Positions 42,861-54,502 of a stretch of 64,000 nucleotides of DNA are shown one piece after another. Position 1 is the first letter of the stretch, and each line of letters opens with the position of its first letter. The stretch is taken from NCBI RefSeq assembly GCF_035207705.1, contig NZ_CP128187.1, positions 2,666,001 through 2,730,000 on the forward strand. The letters run 5' to 3'. The position numbers and the translations under genes were made by a program. The notes beneath the pieces are model-generated. The model was given only the letters and a program-made list of their open reading frames with translations. It ran no database searches and was not told where the DNA came from. This DNA comes from Maribacter sp. BPC-D8 (GTDB lineage: Bacteria; Bacteroidota; Bacteroidia; Flavobacteriales; Flavobacteriaceae).

Positions 42861-44147
42861 CTACCTTTTGTCCAGTTCGACAAAAGATCTTAAATTTTCA
42901 CCAGTATATACTTGTCTTGGTCTACCAATTGGCTCACCATTCAATCTCATTTCTCTCCATTGAGCAATCCACCCTGGTAATCTACCTAAAGCGAACATTA
43001 CCGTAAACATTTCTGTTGGTATGCCTAATGCTCTATAAATAATACCTGAATAGAAATCTACGTTAGGGTATAATTTTCTATCAACAAAGTATGGATCTTC
43101 AAGTGCTTCTTTCTCTAAACCTTTTGCAATTTCAAGAATTGGATCATCTATACCTAAATCTGCCAATACTTCATCAGCAGCTACTTTAATAATCTTAGCA
43201 CGAGGATCGAAGTTTTTATACACTCTATGACCGAAGCCCATTAATCTAAAAGGATCAGACTTATCTTTCGCCTTAGCCATGTATTTTTTAGTATCGCCAC
43301 CATCCGCTTCAATAGCTTCAAGCATTTCTAATACCGCTTGGTTTGCACCACCATGTAATGGACCCCAAAGAGCAGAAATACCTGCAGATAAAGATGCAAA
43401 TAAACCAGCATGAGAAGAACCTACAATACGAACAGTACTAGTAGAACAGTTTTGCTCATGATCAGCATGTAATATCAATAACTTATCTAAAGCATCTATA
43501 ACAACCTTATTCTGCTTATACTCTTGATTAGGGCGCTTAAACATCATTTTATGAATGTTCTCTACATAGCCTAAACTATCATCACCGTAATCTAACGGAA
43601 GACCTTTCTTTTTACGCAATGTCCAAGCTACAAGAACTGGGAATTTAGCCAGAATACGTACAATTGAGTGGTACATATCTTCATCAGAACTTACATCAAC
43701 CGTTGATGGATTAAATGCAATCAATGCACTAGTCAAAGAAGATAACACACCCATTGGATGTGCTGATTTTGGAAAACCATCCAAAATCTTTTTCATCTCT
43801 TCATCTACATGAGATTCATCTTTAATGTCTTTATGAAATTTCGCTAGTTCTTCTGTATTTGGTAATTCACCAAATATTAAAGCATAAGCTACTTCTAAGA
43901 AATCAGCTTTCTCAGCTAACTCTTCAATTGAGTAACCTCTATAACGTAAAATTCCTTTTTCACCATCTAAAAAAGTAATAGCACTTTCACAAGATCCTGT
44001 GTTTTTAAAACCTGGATCAATAGTTATAATTCCATTGGTAGCCGAACGCAAAGTTTTGATATCGATTGCAAGTTCGTTTTCGGTTCCCTTAATTACAGGA
44101 AACTCATATTTTTCACCATTATATTCTAAAATAGCTTTGTCTGACAT
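42861..44147 (-). CDS. gltA: Citrate synthase
   Basis: 428 residues, normal for type II bacterial citrate synthase. Catalytic and family motifs: ILHADHEQNCSTSTVRIVGSS (His), LWGPLHGGANQAVLEML (His), MGFGHRVYKNFDPRA (catalytic His region with Asp) and GRLPGWIAQWREM near the end. It condenses oxaloacetate and acetyl-CoA at the entry to the TCA cycle. Two possible promoter elements lie upstream. Its neighbours are glgA and eno, so central-carbon genes cluster beside the ribosomal genes. Confidence 0.97.
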   Translation of the reverse strand: MSDKAILEYNGEKYEFPVIKGTENELAIDIKTLRSATNGIITIDPGFKNTGSCESAITFLDGEKGILRYRGYSIEELAEKADFLEVAYALIFGELPNTEELAKFHKDIKDESHVDEEMKKILDGFPKSAHPMGVLSSLTSALIAFNPSTVDVSSDEDMYHSIVRILAKFPVLVAWTLRKKKGLPLDYGDDSLGYVENIHKMMFKRPNQEYKQNKVVIDALDKLLILHADHEQNCSTSTVRIVGSSHAGLFASLSAGISALWGPLHGGANQAVLEMLEAIEADGGDTKKYMAKAKDKSDPFRLMGFGHRVYKNFDPRAKIIKVAADEVLADLGIDDPILEIAKGLEKEALEDPYFVDRKLYPNVDFYSGIIYRALGIPTEMFTVMFALGRLPGWIAQWREMRLNGEPIGRPRQVYTGENLRSFVELDKR

Positions 44148-44176
44148 TTTTCTTTTTACGTTTTAAATACTTCTCG

Positions 44177-44207
44177 TAAAGTTAACAAAACAAGACTGGT
44201 TTACCAA
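44177..44207 (-). promoter_or_regulatory. Candidate promoter for gltA
   Basis: Minus strand TTG (44205-44207), 20-nt spacer, TAACTTTA (44177-44184), one mismatch to TAnnTTTG. The spacing is within the usual range, and the -7 element is 29 bp from the ATG. Confidence 0.38.
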
Positions 44208-44261
44208 TTTCCAAAATCTGTTTTGGGTAAAATTAACAATAAGTACTATGAATAGCTTTCA

Positions 44262-45797
44262 TTACAACAGATATAGTGACTCGTAATATGCATCTAAAGA
44301 TTTTTCCCAAGTAAAACGCGCCTTTTTTGCATTCGCTTTTATCTTTTTCCAAGCAGGCTTATTGTTCTCCCACAAGGTCAATGCCTCATCAAAACTTTTT
44401 ACCATATTACTAATTTGCTCGTCGTAGGTATCGCCACCAAAAACAAATCCTGTTTTTAAGTGATCTACAGTATCTTTTAGTCCGCCAGTATGATGCACCA
44501 AACAAGGGTTACCATTTCTCATCGCCAACATTTGACTAATGCCACATGGCTCAAATAAGCTAGGCATAAAGTACAAATCTGTTTCTAGGTACATTGAATC
44601 AATCAAATCTTCTGATTGCCCATTAGTAAATACAAAATTTTTATGATGATAGCTCATATGACGAAAGAACTCTTCATAATCTGGGTCTCCAGTACCTAAT
44701 AATATATATATACCGTCAATTTCATTTAACCTCGCAAGCATTTTTTCAAATGCTTCAGGAGATCGTTTTAAGAAATAGAACTTCTGCTCAGTTAATCTTG
44801 CAACACTAGACACAATAAATTTTGGTCTATTACCAACAAACTGCATAATCTTCTCGCCAGTATGGGCAAGAAAATCTGCCTTATACTTCTTTGAATTTTC
44901 TTGAAGCCATCTAAAAATAGCTTTTACCGTATTTCTATATAACAATCCTTTTTCAGCTTCTCGTATATTACCATAGTTACTGGCATTTAAGATACCGAAA
45001 AGTCTACCTTCATTATTCGCTTTAATTAAATCATCTTCTAAACTTTCACCTCCTATAAACTCAGGTCTTCTACTAGGCAACAGCACATCTTCTTTGTAAG
45101 ATGGAGAAACTGTATGAACTGCATCTGCAAAACGAATACCGACTGCCATTAAGTTTATACAATCTTGATATCTCGGATCCATCAGAGCTTTATAATCCAA
45201 TTGAATTTCTGGAAACCAATGATTGACTGAAGCATAGTTGTTATAAAAAGGACGAATACCCTGTATAGCTAGATTATGAATCGTATACACATATCGCATC
45301 TTTTTCAAATCTTGATATTGCGGGTGATATGTTTTTATAAATAAGAGCGCTGCAGAATGCCAGTCATGCATATGAACGATATCTAAATCACCAAAAGCTC
45401 CAATTTTAATTGCTTCTGCAGTAGCTGTGCAAAAAATTATGAACTTTATAAAATCATTAAAGAAAGGTTCGGTAGGATCATCATGATATATATGAGCTAT
45501 ACCACCTTCAGATATTTCAGGGTGATGAATAACATAATGAGTGATATTTTTATCTACTCTCTTAGGAATAACCTCATACAATTCTGCTGTATATGGCATA
45601 CCCCTAAGACTAAATTCAAGTTTAGTTTTAAAGATTCCATTTTTATGCAGTCTAGAATATGAAGGTACGACTACGTGAACTTTATCTCCTCGTTTCGATA
45701 TCTCTCTAGGCACGTCTCTAACCACGTCACCCATTCCACCAGCTTTACAATCAGGAATGGCATCATTCTCTGCGGAAACAAAAAGAAAATTATTCAT
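44262..45797 (-). CDS. glgA: Glycogen/starch synthase (GT5)
   Basis: 511 residues. The GT5 signature KAGGMGDVVRDVPREISKRGDKVHVVVPSY is at the N-terminus; VHMHDWHSA and YTIHNLAIQG follow, and the C-terminal Rossmann domain has SVARLTEQKFYFL and FMPSLFEPCGISQMLAMRNGNPCLVHHTGGLKDTV. It uses ADP- or UDP-glucose to extend alpha-1,4-glucan. glgB and glgC are not in the window. It lies 119 bp downstream of eno and 114 bp upstream of gltA; the enolase terminator separates it from eno, so it has its own promoter. Confidence 0.93.
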   Translation of the reverse strand: MNNFLFVSAENDAIPDCKAGGMGDVVRDVPREISKRGDKVHVVVPSYSRLHKNGIFKTKLEFSLRGMPYTAELYEVIPKRVDKNITHYVIHHPEISEGGIAHIYHDDPTEPFFNDFIKFIIFCTATAEAIKIGAFGDLDIVHMHDWHSAALLFIKTYHPQYQDLKKMRYVYTIHNLAIQGIRPFYNNYASVNHWFPEIQLDYKALMDPRYQDCINLMAVGIRFADAVHTVSPSYKEDVLLPSRRPEFIGGESLEDDLIKANNEGRLFGILNASNYGNIREAEKGLLYRNTVKAIFRWLQENSKKYKADFLAHTGEKIMQFVGNRPKFIVSSVARLTEQKFYFLKRSPEAFEKMLARLNEIDGIYILLGTGDPDYEEFFRHMSYHHKNFVFTNGQSEDLIDSMYLETDLYFMPSLFEPCGISQMLAMRNGNPCLVHHTGGLKDTVDHLKTGFVFGGDTYDEQISNMVKSFDEALTLWENNKPAWKKIKANAKKARFTWEKSLDAYYESLYLL

Positions 45798-45870
45798 ACG
45801 CTAACAAAGAGAGGTTATTATTGGTTTATTCTCAAAAGGTAGTTAAAGTTTTGAAGTACGCCAAAAAAAA

Positions 45871-45894
45871 AAGCCTTTCTCGAGAGAAAGGCTT
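45871..45894 (-). terminator. Perfect hairpin terminator of eno
   Basis: A perfect 24-nt palindrome centred on CTCGAG, with 12-nt arms ending AAGCC/GGCTT. On the minus strand it is followed by ten T. It is 22 bp after the enolase stop. Confidence 0.85.
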
Positions 45895-45916
45895 GATTAT
45901 ATATTTCTATTAAGAA

Positions 45917-47209
<1,293 letters not shown>

Positions 47210-47251
47210 TTATAATCTTTTTATTAGTTGTTTGTTTAAAAAGTAAAGATA

Positions 47252-47282
47252 CAAAAGCATGTTTTTAACTAGCTCGTTCAAA
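47252..47282 (-). promoter_or_regulatory. Candidate promoter for eno
   Basis: Minus strand TTTG (47279-47282), 19-nt spacer, TGCTTTTG (47252-47259), one mismatch to TAnnTTTG. Spacing is ideal. Confidence 0.38.
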
Positions 47283-47312
47283 CCCTACATTTGCCAATTA
47301 ATTAATGTTTAT

Positions 47313-48440
47313 TTAAACTATTTCGTTATGTTTTGAACAATTCTCAATTAATTTAAAAAAATCATCGAAAAGATAATCTGCATCATGTGGACCCGGACTT
47401 GCTTCTGGGTGATACTGAACAGAAAATACATTTTTATCTTTCATACGAATACCGGCAACTGTCTTATCATTAAGATGTGTATGCGTAATCTCTAGATTTG
47501 CATTATCCACAGTTTCTTCTCTATTAATAGCAAAGCCATGATTCTGTGAAGTAATCTCACCTTTACCCGTAATAAGATTTAATATTGGGTGATTAATACC
47601 TCTATGCCCATTGTGCATTTTATAAGTAGAAACTCCGTTTGCCAATGCTAAAACTTGATGACCTAAACAAATACCAAAAAGAGGTTTATCTGTCTGAATC
47701 ATTTTTTTAACAGCAGCAATAGCATCAACCAAAGGTTCTGGATCTCCAGGTCCGTTAGAAATGAAAAAAGCATCAGGATTCCAAGAAGACATTTCTTCAA
47801 AACTACTGTTATAAGGAAAAACCTTTACATAAGCGCCTCTCTTAACTAGGTTACGCAAAATATTCTTCTTAATACCGATATCAAGCGCTGCTATTTTAAA
47901 ATTTGAATTTTCGTCACCAACAAAATATGGTTCTTTCGTAGAAACTTTAGAAGCCAGTTCTAACCCCTCCATACTTGGCACTTCGCTTAAACGTCTTTTT
48001 AAGTCTTCGATATTATCTATATCAGTTGAGATTACGGCATTCATTGCACCATTATCTCTAATATAACTGACTAATGCTCTAGTATCGACATCAGAAATAG
48101 CAAACAACTCATTTTTATCTAAAAAACCTTGTAGACTATCGTCTGCCAAAGGTCTTGAATACTCATAGCTGAAATTTCTACAAACCAAACCTGAAATTTT
48201 AATTGACTCAGATTCTATTTCATCTTCATTTACTCCGTAATTACCAATATGAGCATTGGTAGTGACCATTATTTGTCCGAAATAAGATGGATCTGTAAAT
48301 ATCTCTTGGTATCCTGTCATTCCAGTATTGAAACATACCTCACCGAAAGCAGTTCCTTCTTTGTCCCCAACAGATTTTCCAAAAAAAATAGTACCATCTG
48401 CAAGTAATATTATAGCTTTTCTCTTTGCCTGATATTTCAT
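47313..48440 (-). CDS. carA: Carbamoyl-phosphate synthase small (glutaminase) subunit
   Basis: 375 residues from ATG 48440 (MKYQAKRKAIILLADG), the usual start; a further upstream start is possible but weaker. The N-terminal CarA domain has FGEVCFNTGMTGYQE. The class I glutaminase domain has FISNGPGDPE, the nucleophile loop LFGICLGHQVLALA and a C-terminal FSVQYHPEASPGP with His and Glu of the triad. It supplies ammonia to CarB for arginine and pyrimidine synthesis; carB is not in the window. It is downstream of the ribosomal alpha operon, separated by a strong terminator. Confidence 0.96.
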   Translation of the reverse strand: MKYQAKRKAIILLADGTIFFGKSVGDKEGTAFGEVCFNTGMTGYQEIFTDPSYFGQIMVTTNAHIGNYGVNEDEIESESIKISGLVCRNFSYEYSRPLADDSLQGFLDKNELFAISDVDTRALVSYIRDNGAMNAVISTDIDNIEDLKRRLSEVPSMEGLELASKVSTKEPYFVGDENSNFKIAALDIGIKKNILRNLVKRGAYVKVFPYNSSFEEMSSWNPDAFFISNGPGDPEPLVDAIAAVKKMIQTDKPLFGICLGHQVLALANGVSTYKMHNGHRGINHPILNLITGKGEITSQNHGFAINREETVDNANLEITHTHLNDKTVAGIRMKDKNVFSVQYHPEASPGPHDADYLFDDFFKLIENCSKHNEIV

Positions 48441-48478
48441 TTTAGTCTTATAATTTATTCGTTCACAAAAAAACATAA

Positions 48479-48510
48479 AAAAAGGATAAGCTAGAAAGCT
48501 TATCCTTTTT
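48479..48510 (-). terminator. Strong hairpin terminator of the S10-spc-alpha cluster
   Basis: Two perfectly complementary 14-nt arms (48479-48492 and 48497-48510) with a 4-nt loop AGAA. On the minus strand it is followed by a T run. It lies 25 bp after the rplQ stop and ends the ribosomal transcript. Confidence 0.88.
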
Positions 48511-48534
48511 CATTATTAATATTTATTGACAATT

Positions 48535-49068
48535 TTATTCCTTAGAATCATCTGTCTTAGCTTCTGTTTCAGTTTGAGCTTCTTCTACTTTAGTTTCTTT
48601 CTCTGCAGAAACAACTTCAGCATCAGTACCACCTGATCTTCTACTTCTTCTAGTAGATTTCTTCTTAGGCTTACCAGCGTTATATAATTCGTTGAAATCA
48701 ACCAATTCTATCATTGCCATATCAGCATTATCACCTAAACGATTACCTAATTTGATAATTCTAGTATAACCACCTGGTCTATCAGCAACCTTTTCAGATA
48801 CAACACTGAATAATTCAGTAATTGCATACTTATCACGAAGATTCTTGAAAACGATACGTCTGTTATGAGTACCTTTCTCAGCACTAACATTATTTTCAGC
48901 TTTTGATTTAGTTATCAAAGGCTCAATAAATTGCTTCAAAGCTTTCGCTTTAGCAACTGTAGTGTTGATTCTTTTATGTTCGATCAAAGAACAAGCCATG
49001 TTAGCTAACATCGCTTTTCTGTGAGCAGTTTTCCTGCTTAAATGATTGATTTTTTTACCGTGTCTCAT
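48535..49068 (-). CDS. rplQ: Ribosomal protein L17
   Basis: 177 residues; about 50 longer than E. coli L17 (127). The core has [21 protein letters not shown] and [30 protein letters not shown]. The extra C-terminal tail (about 130-177) is Lys/Arg- then Glu/Thr-rich ([13 protein letters not shown], then [20 protein letters not shown]) and probably disordered; a tail of this type is usual in Bacteroidota. Last gene of the alpha operon. Confidence 0.97.
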   Translation of the reverse strand: MRHGKKINHLSRKTAHRKAMLANMACSLIEHKRINTTVAKAKALKQFIEPLITKSKAENNVSAEKGTHNRRIVFKNLRDKYAITELFSVVSEKVADRPGGYTRIIKLGNRLGDNADMAMIELVDFNELYNAGKPKKKSTRRSRRSGGTDAEVVSAEKETKVEEAQTETEAKTDDSKE

Positions 49069-49127
49069 GTTTCAATTTTATCATCTTGCTACCAAACTCG
49101 ACAGAACGAGGAGCAAAATATGATTAT

Positions 49128-50120
49128 TTAATCTTTATCTAATTTGTATTTTGATAAATCCATTCCAAAACTTAATCCCTTGTTAATAACAAGTTCTTCA
49201 AGCTCCGTTAAAGATTTTTTACCGAAGTTTCTGAACTTCATTAAGTCATTCTTATTAAAAGAAACTAAATCTCCTAAAGTATCAACTTCAGCTGCTTTCA
49301 AACAGTTTAGTGCACGAACAGAAAGGTCCATATCAACTAATTTAGTTTTCAATAATTGTCTCATGTGTAAAGACTCTTCATCATAAGTCTCTGTCTGAGC
49401 AATTTCGTCAGCTTCTAATGTTATACGCTCATCAGAGAATAACATGAAGTGATGAATAAGAACTTTTGCTGCTTCAGTTAAAGCATCTTTAGGATGAATT
49501 GAACCATCTGAAGATATTTCAAAAACTAATTTCTCATAATCAGTTTTCTGCTCTACACGAAAGTTTTCAATACTATACTTTACATTCTTGATAGGTGTAA
49601 AGATAGAATCAACAGCTATAGTACCTAATGGTGCGCCAGATTTTTTATTTTCCTCTGCAGGAACATAACCTCTACCTTTTTCAATAGATATTTCCATATT
49701 GATGCTAACTTTAGCATCCATATTACAAATAACTAAATCCGGATTTAATACTTGGTATCCAGAAATAAACTTTTGAAAATCACCAGCAGTTAATTGATTC
49801 TTACCGCTTACAGAAATTGAAACAACTTCCGCTTCAGAATCCTCTATTTGCTTCTTGAAACGAACTTGTTTCAAGTTTAATATAATCTCTGTTACATCTT
49901 CAACAACGCCAGGTATAGTAGAAAATTCATGTTCTACTTTATCAATCCTAACCGAAGTAATTGCATGACCTTCTAAAGAAGATAACAATACTCGTCTTAA
50001 TGCATTCCCAACAGTTAATCCATAACCAGGTTCCAAAGGGCGAAATTCGAACTTCCCTTCGAAATCAGAGGAATCGATCATTATTACTTTATCGGGTTTC
50101 TGAAAATTAAATAATGCCAT
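49128..50120 (-). CDS. rpoA: RNA polymerase alpha subunit
   Basis: 330 residues, near the E. coli length (329). The N-terminal assembly domain has [28 protein letters not shown], and the C-terminal promoter-contact domain has [47 protein letters not shown]. It scaffolds RNA polymerase. It lies between rpsD and rplQ as in the canonical alpha operon. Confidence 0.98.
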   Translation of the reverse strand: MALFNFQKPDKVIMIDSSDFEGKFEFRPLEPGYGLTVGNALRRVLLSSLEGHAITSVRIDKVEHEFSTIPGVVEDVTEIILNLKQVRFKKQIEDSEAEVVSISVSGKNQLTAGDFQKFISGYQVLNPDLVICNMDAKVSINMEISIEKGRGYVPAEENKKSGAPLGTIAVDSIFTPIKNVKYSIENFRVEQKTDYEKLVFEISSDGSIHPKDALTEAAKVLIHHFMLFSDERITLEADEIAQTETYDEESLHMRQLLKTKLVDMDLSVRALNCLKAAEVDTLGDLVSFNKNDLMKFRNFGKKSLTELEELVINKGLSFGMDLSKYKLDKD

Positions 50121-50137
50121 AATTGGATAGGTATTGT

Positions 50138-50743
50138 TTATTTAGAGTATAACTCCACGATTAATTGTTCTTTGATATTTTCTGGAATCTGTAATCTTTC
50201 AGGAATAGTAACATAAGTACCTTCCTTCTTCTCACTGTTCCAAGAAATCCACTCATAAACTGCACTACTAGCAGCTAATGAATCTTGAATACTTTGTAAT
50301 GATTTAGATTTCTCTCTAACACCAACAACATCTCCTGCTTTCAATGAATAAGAAGGTATGTTTACCAACTCACCATTTACCGTAATGTGTCTATGAGATA
50401 CTAATTGTCTTGCACCACTTCTAGTTGGAGAAATACCCATTCTATAAACCACGTTATCTAAACGAGACTCACATAATTGAAGTAAAATTTCACCAGCAAC
50501 ACCTTCTTTTCTTTTCGCAGTTTGGAATAAGTTTCTGAATTGCTTCTCTAAAATACCGTAAGTATATTTAGCCTTTTGCTTCTCCATCAATTGAACAGAG
50601 TATTCAGATTTCTTACCTCTTCTTCTGTTATTACCGTGTTGTCCTGGAGGGTAATTCTTTTTTTCGAAAGATTTGTCATCTCCGAAAATTGCTTCGCCGA
50701 ATTTACGGGCGATTTTTGATTTTGGTCCTGTATATCTTGCCAT
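50138..50743 (-). CDS. rpsD: Ribosomal protein S4
   Basis: 201 residues (E. coli 206). It starts [20 protein letters not shown] and contains the S4 RNA-binding motif ([40 protein letters not shown]). The N-terminal zinc-binding Cys residues of some S4 proteins are absent. Primary 16S rRNA binder; in E. coli S4 also represses the alpha operon. A longer 89-bp spacer precedes it here. Confidence 0.98.
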   Translation of the reverse strand: MARYTGPKSKIARKFGEAIFGDDKSFEKKNYPPGQHGNNRRRGKKSEYSVQLMEKQKAKYTYGILEKQFRNLFQTAKRKEGVAGEILLQLCESRLDNVVYRMGISPTRSGARQLVSHRHITVNGELVNIPSYSLKAGDVVGVREKSKSLQSIQDSLAASSAVYEWISWNSEKKEGTYVTIPERLQIPENIKEQLIVELYSK

Positions 50744-50832
50744 TTTCTTTTAATTTGAAAGTGAGATCATGAATTAAGGCTTATCCTTCGATAATCGTAA
50801 CTACACTTTCGGTGAAATATAATAGTAATTAA

Positions 50833-51225
50833 TTAAACTCTTCTTCTTTTAGGAGGTCTACATCCGTTATGAGGCATTGGAGTAACATCGATAATCTCTG
50901 TTACTTCGATACCAGCATTATGTAAAGATCTGATTGCAGATTCTCTTCCGTTACCCGGACCTTTTACATAAACCTTAACTTTTCTTAAACCTGCTTCATG
51001 AGCAACTTTAGAACAGTCTTCTGCAGCAACTTGTGCAGCATAAGGTGTATTTTTCTTAGACCCTCTAAAACCTAATTTACCGGCAGATGACCAAGATATA
51101 ACATCTCCTTTTTTATTTGTTAAAGAGATGATGATATTGTTGAAAGATGCCTTTATGTGCGCCTCACCAACAGAATCAACTATAACTTTACGTTTCTTGG
51201 TAACTTTAGTACTTGCCTTTGCCAT
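50833..51225 (-). CDS. rpsK: Ribosomal protein S11
   Basis: 130 residues. [42 protein letters not shown] and the C-terminal [25 protein letters not shown] are diagnostic. It lies in the platform of the 30S subunit, near the mRNA exit. It is 9 bp downstream of rpsM. Confidence 0.98.
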   Translation of the reverse strand: MAKASTKVTKKRKVIVDSVGEAHIKASFNNIIISLTNKKGDVISWSSAGKLGFRGSKKNTPYAAQVAAEDCSKVAHEAGLRKVKVYVKGPGNGRESAIRSLHNAGIEVTEIIDVTPMPHNGCRPPKRRRV

Positions 51226-51234
51226 ACCTAATTA

Positions 51235-51609
51235 TTATTTAGTTGCTTTCTTCTTGTTAGCAACTGTTTTACGCTTTCCTTTTCTAGTTCTAGAGTTGTT
51301 CTTAGTACGTTGACCTCTTAAAGGTAAACCTGATCTATGACGAATACCTCTATAACAGCCAATATCCATTAAACGCTTAATGTTCAACTGAGTCTCTGAA
51401 CGTAATTCACCTTCGATTACAAATTCAGAAGCAGCTTCCCTGATACGACCTATTTCATCATCATTCCAATCAGAAACCTTAGTATCTTCGCTAACTTGGG
51501 CTTTACTCAATATTTCTTGTGACCTACTTCTTCCGATTCCGAAAATATAGGTTAAGGCTATTACACCTCTCTTTTGTTTTGGTATATCTATACCTGCGAT
51601 TCTTGCCAT
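51235..51609 (-). CDS. rpsM: Ribosomal protein S13
   Basis: 124 residues, starting [30 protein letters not shown], with the basic C-terminal [17 protein letters not shown] tail that contacts tRNA and S19 in the 30S head. Only 2 bp separate its start from the rpmJ stop. Confidence 0.98.
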   Translation of the reverse strand: MARIAGIDIPKQKRGVIALTYIFGIGRSRSQEILSKAQVSEDTKVSDWNDDEIGRIREAASEFVIEGELRSETQLNIKRLMDIGCYRGIRHRSGLPLRGQRTKNNSRTRKGKRKTVANKKKATK

Positions 51610-51611
51610 AA

Positions 51612-51728
51612 TTACCCTTGTCTTTGTTTAAATCTAGGATTCTTTTTGTTGATTACGTACAACCTGCCTTTTCTGCGAACAATCTTGCAGTCGGCACTTC
51701 TCTTCTTAACTGATGCTCTTACTTTCAT
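51612..51728 (-). CDS. rpmJ: Ribosomal protein L36, zinc-less form
   Basis: 38 residues, [20 protein letters not shown] at the start and [12 protein letters not shown] at the end. The zinc site of ordinary L36 (CxxC, Cys, His) is degraded: only one Cys (position 14) remains, and the first Cys, third Cys and His positions are Ser, Asn and Phe. It sits in its standard place between infA and rpsM. Confidence 0.95.
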   Translation of the reverse strand: MKVRASVKKRSADCKIVRRKGRLYVINKKNPRFKQRQG

Positions 51729-51736
51729 CTTGTATC

Positions 51737-51952
51737 TTAGTATCTATATGTAATTCTTGCTTTAGTAAGGTCATAGGGACTCATCTCTAATTTAACCTTA
51801 TCTCCAGGTAATAGCTTAATATAGTGCATACGCATCTTACCTGATATATGCGCTGTTACCACATGTCCATTCTCCAACTCTACACGAAACATTGCATTTG
51901 ATAATGCTTCGATGATAGATCCATCCTGTTCTATTGCTGCCTGCTTAGCCAT
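51737..51952 (-). CDS. infA: Translation initiation factor IF-1
   Basis: 71 residues of the S1-like OB fold: [30 protein letters not shown], then [40 protein letters not shown]. It assists 30S initiation at the A site. It follows secY by 3 bp; no map or adk gene lies between, unlike many other bacteria. Confidence 0.98.
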   Translation of the reverse strand: MAKQAAIEQDGSIIEALSNAMFRVELENGHVVTAHISGKMRMHYIKLLPGDKVKLEMSPYDLTKARITYRY

Positions 51953-51955
51953 AAA

Positions 51956-53299
51956 TTATGCTACTTTTCTATTTTTACCCGTTTTCATTAAGCCATCATA
52001 ATGTCTATTCAACAAATACGAATTAACCTGTTGCACTGTATCTATTGCCACACCAACCATAATTAAAAGGGAGGTACCACCGTAAAATAAAGCCCATCCA
52101 GCTTGAACATCCATCAACTTTACCACTATTGCCGGTAAAATAGCCAGCAAAGCTAAGAAAATAGATCCAGGTAACGTTATTAAAGACATAATCTTATCTA
52201 AATAATCTCCAGTTTCTTTTCCTGGTCGAATTCCAGGGATAAAACCACCACTTCTTTTAAGGTCATCTGCCATCTTATTGGTAGGAACCGTTATTGCGGT
52301 ATAGAAATATGTAAAGATTATAATCAATATTGCGAATAGTAAATTATATGCCCATCCAAATATATCACTGAACTGTACTTGCATCCATTGTCCGAATGCA
52401 GTATCATCAAAAGCACCACCTATCATACCTGGTACAAACATTATTGCTTGTGCAAAGATAATTGGCATAACTCCAGATGCATTTAACTTTAAAGGAATGT
52501 ATTGTCTCGACCCCATGATATTCTTTTCATATCCACCAGAAGCAGTTCTTCTTGCGTATTGAACAGGTATCTGTCTTGTAGCCATAACTAATAGAATACA
52601 AGCCAAAATAACCAAGAACCAAACAATCACTTCAATTAAAATGAACATTAGTCCACCATTATTATCAGTAGTTCTTGAAATAAATTCTTGAACAAAAGAC
52701 TGAGGCATTGTAGCGATTATACCAATCATAATCAAAAGTGATATACCATTACCAATACCTTTATCAGTAATTTTTTCACCCAACCACATTGCAAATACAG
52801 TACCCGTTACCAATATGATAACTGCAGGCACCATAAAATCTAAACCTTTACCTAATAAGAAAGCACTATCTCTTACACCAAAAGCTTCTAAGCCATATAA
52901 GTATGCAGGAGCCTGAACAATACAAATACCAATGGTTAGCCATCTAGTAATTTGATTAATGGTCTTACGACCACTTTCACCCTCTTTTTGTAATTTCTGA
53001 AGATAAGGAATTGCAATACCCATCAACTGAACTACAATAGAAGCGGAGATATAAGGCATAATACCCAACGCAAAAACAGAAGCATTAGCAAACGCTCCTC
53101 CTGTAAATGCATTTAAAAGACCAAAAATACCTTGATCAGTACTATCCGTTAAACCACCTAATTGTGTTGAATCTATACCTGGAAGTACGATTTGACAACC
53201 AAAACGATAAACTAACAAAAGACCTAATGTAATAAGAATTCTATTTCTTAGTTCTTCTATTTTCCAAATATTGGATATTGTATCAATAAAATTCTTCAT
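51956..53299 (-). CDS. secY: Protein translocase channel subunit SecY
   Basis: 447 residues with ten TM helices. GLLLVYRFGCQIVLPGID near the start, GYEKNIMGSRQYIPLKLNASGVMPIIFAQA and GGFIPGIRPGKETGDYLDKI are the SecY signatures. It forms the inner-membrane Sec channel. It is between rplO and infA, 14 bp after rplO. Confidence 0.97.
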   Translation of the reverse strand: MKNFIDTISNIWKIEELRNRILITLGLLLVYRFGCQIVLPGIDSTQLGGLTDSTDQGIFGLLNAFTGGAFANASVFALGIMPYISASIVVQLMGIAIPYLQKLQKEGESGRKTINQITRWLTIGICIVQAPAYLYGLEAFGVRDSAFLLGKGLDFMVPAVIILVTGTVFAMWLGEKITDKGIGNGISLLIMIGIIATMPQSFVQEFISRTTDNNGGLMFILIEVIVWFLVILACILLVMATRQIPVQYARRTASGGYEKNIMGSRQYIPLKLNASGVMPIIFAQAIMFVPGMIGGAFDDTAFGQWMQVQFSDIFGWAYNLLFAILIIIFTYFYTAITVPTNKMADDLKRSGGFIPGIRPGKETGDYLDKIMSLITLPGSIFLALLAILPAIVVKLMDVQAGWALFYGGTSLLIMVGVAIDTVQQVNSYLLNRHYDGLMKTGKNRKVA

Positions 53300-53313
53300 G
53301 CTCTCGTTTATGC

Positions 53314-53766
53314 TTACAAACTTATTGCTTCACCACCTGCTGCCTCAATAGCTGCTTTGGCAGATGCTGTAAATTTATGTACTGAAATTTTAAGAGAAGC
53401 TTTTAATTCTCCATTTCCTAAAATTTTCACTAACTCATTTTTACCAGCTAACCCATTCTCGATCAAAAGATCTAAAGTAACCTCATTGGTTAAAACTTTA
53501 TTATCAACAAGCTCTTGCAATTTCTCTAAATTGATACCTTGGTAATTTTTACGATTAATGTTCGTAAAACCAAACTTAGGTACACGACGTTGCAAAGGCA
53601 TTTGACCACCTTCAAAACCAATTTTCTTAGAATAACCAGATCTTGATTTTGCTCCTTTATGACCTCTTGCAGCTGTTCCTCCTTTTCCAGAACCCTGACC
53701 TCTTCCAAGGCGTTTTCCGTCTCTATTCACTGAACCTTCTGCAGGCTGTAGATTATTTAAACCCAT
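53314..53766 (-). CDS. rplO: Ribosomal protein L15
   Basis: 150 residues. Family features are MGLNNLQPAEGSVNRDGKRLGRGQGSGKGGTAARGHKGAKSRSGY at the basic N-terminus, FEGGQMPLQRRVPKFGF and a C-terminal SVHKFTASAKAAIEAAGGEAI. Binds 23S rRNA late in 50S assembly. Twelve bp after rpmD. Confidence 0.98.
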   Translation of the reverse strand: MGLNNLQPAEGSVNRDGKRLGRGQGSGKGGTAARGHKGAKSRSGYSKKIGFEGGQMPLQRRVPKFGFTNINRKNYQGINLEKLQELVDNKVLTNEVTLDLLIENGLAGKNELVKILGNGELKASLKISVHKFTASAKAAIEAAGGEAISL

Positions 53767-53778
53767 TTTATTCTAAAT

Positions 53779-53958
53779 TTAAGCCTCCTCAGTGGAAACT
53801 AAATGTTTAACTTTATTTATCATTCCAAGAATGTTAGGTGTATCGTTATGCTCTACAACCTGACCAATTCTTTTTAAACCAAGAGCCTCTAAAGTTCTTT
53901 TTTGATTTTGAGGTTTCTTAATTCCACTTTTTACTTGTGTAACTTTAATCTTTGCCAT
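53779..53958 (-). CDS. rpmD: Ribosomal protein L30
   Basis: 59 residues, MAKIKVTQVKSGIKKPQNQK at the start, then TLEALGLKRIGQVVEHNDTP and a short acidic end STEEA. The length equals that of E. coli L30. Located between rpsE (10 bp upstream) and rplO (12 bp downstream), its canonical place. Confidence 0.96.
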   Translation of the reverse strand: MAKIKVTQVKSGIKKPQNQKRTLEALGLKRIGQVVEHNDTPNILGMINKVKHLVSTEEA

Positions 53959-53968
53959 AATTTTCCTC

Positions 53969-54493
53969 TTAACCTTTAAATACTTTTTCTAAAGAAACAC
54001 CTCTTTGTGTAGCAATAGTTTTTGCATCTCTAAGTTGTAATAAAGCATCGAATGTAGCTTTTACAACATTATGTGGATTTGAAGATCCTTGAGATTTTGA
54101 TAATACATCATGTACACCAACAGATTCCAATACTGATCTTACAGCACCACCAGCAATTACACCGGTACCATGAGATGCAGGCTGTATATATACCCTTGCA
54201 CCACCAAATTTACCTTTTTGCTCGTGAGGTAAAGTTCCTTTGTTTAAAGGAATACGAACTAAGTTCTTTTTACCATCTTCAATTGCTTTTGCGATAGCAG
54301 TAGCAACTTCTTTTGATTTACCTAAACCGTGACCTACAACACCATTCTCATCACCTACAACAACAATTGCAGAAAAACCGAATGCTCTACCACCTTTTGT
54401 TACCTTGGTTACACGTTGAATACCAACTAATTTATCTTTTAAGTCTAAACCACCTGGCTTAACAGTTTCTACGTTTTTATATTTTTGGAACAT
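53969..54493 (-). CDS. rpsE: Ribosomal protein S5
   Basis: 174 residues (E. coli 167). [41 protein letters not shown] is the dsRNA-binding-like signature; the C-terminal [16 protein letters not shown] completes it. It contributes to decoding fidelity and the 30S entry channel. Nine bp after rplR. Confidence 0.98.
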   Translation of the reverse strand: MFQKYKNVETVKPGGLDLKDKLVGIQRVTKVTKGGRAFGFSAIVVVGDENGVVGHGLGKSKEVATAIAKAIEDGKKNLVRIPLNKGTLPHEQKGKFGGARVYIQPASHGTGVIAGGAVRSVLESVGVHDVLSKSQGSSNPHNVVKATFDALLQLRDAKTIATQRGVSLEKVFKG

Positions 54494-54502
54494 ACTAGTA
54501 TA

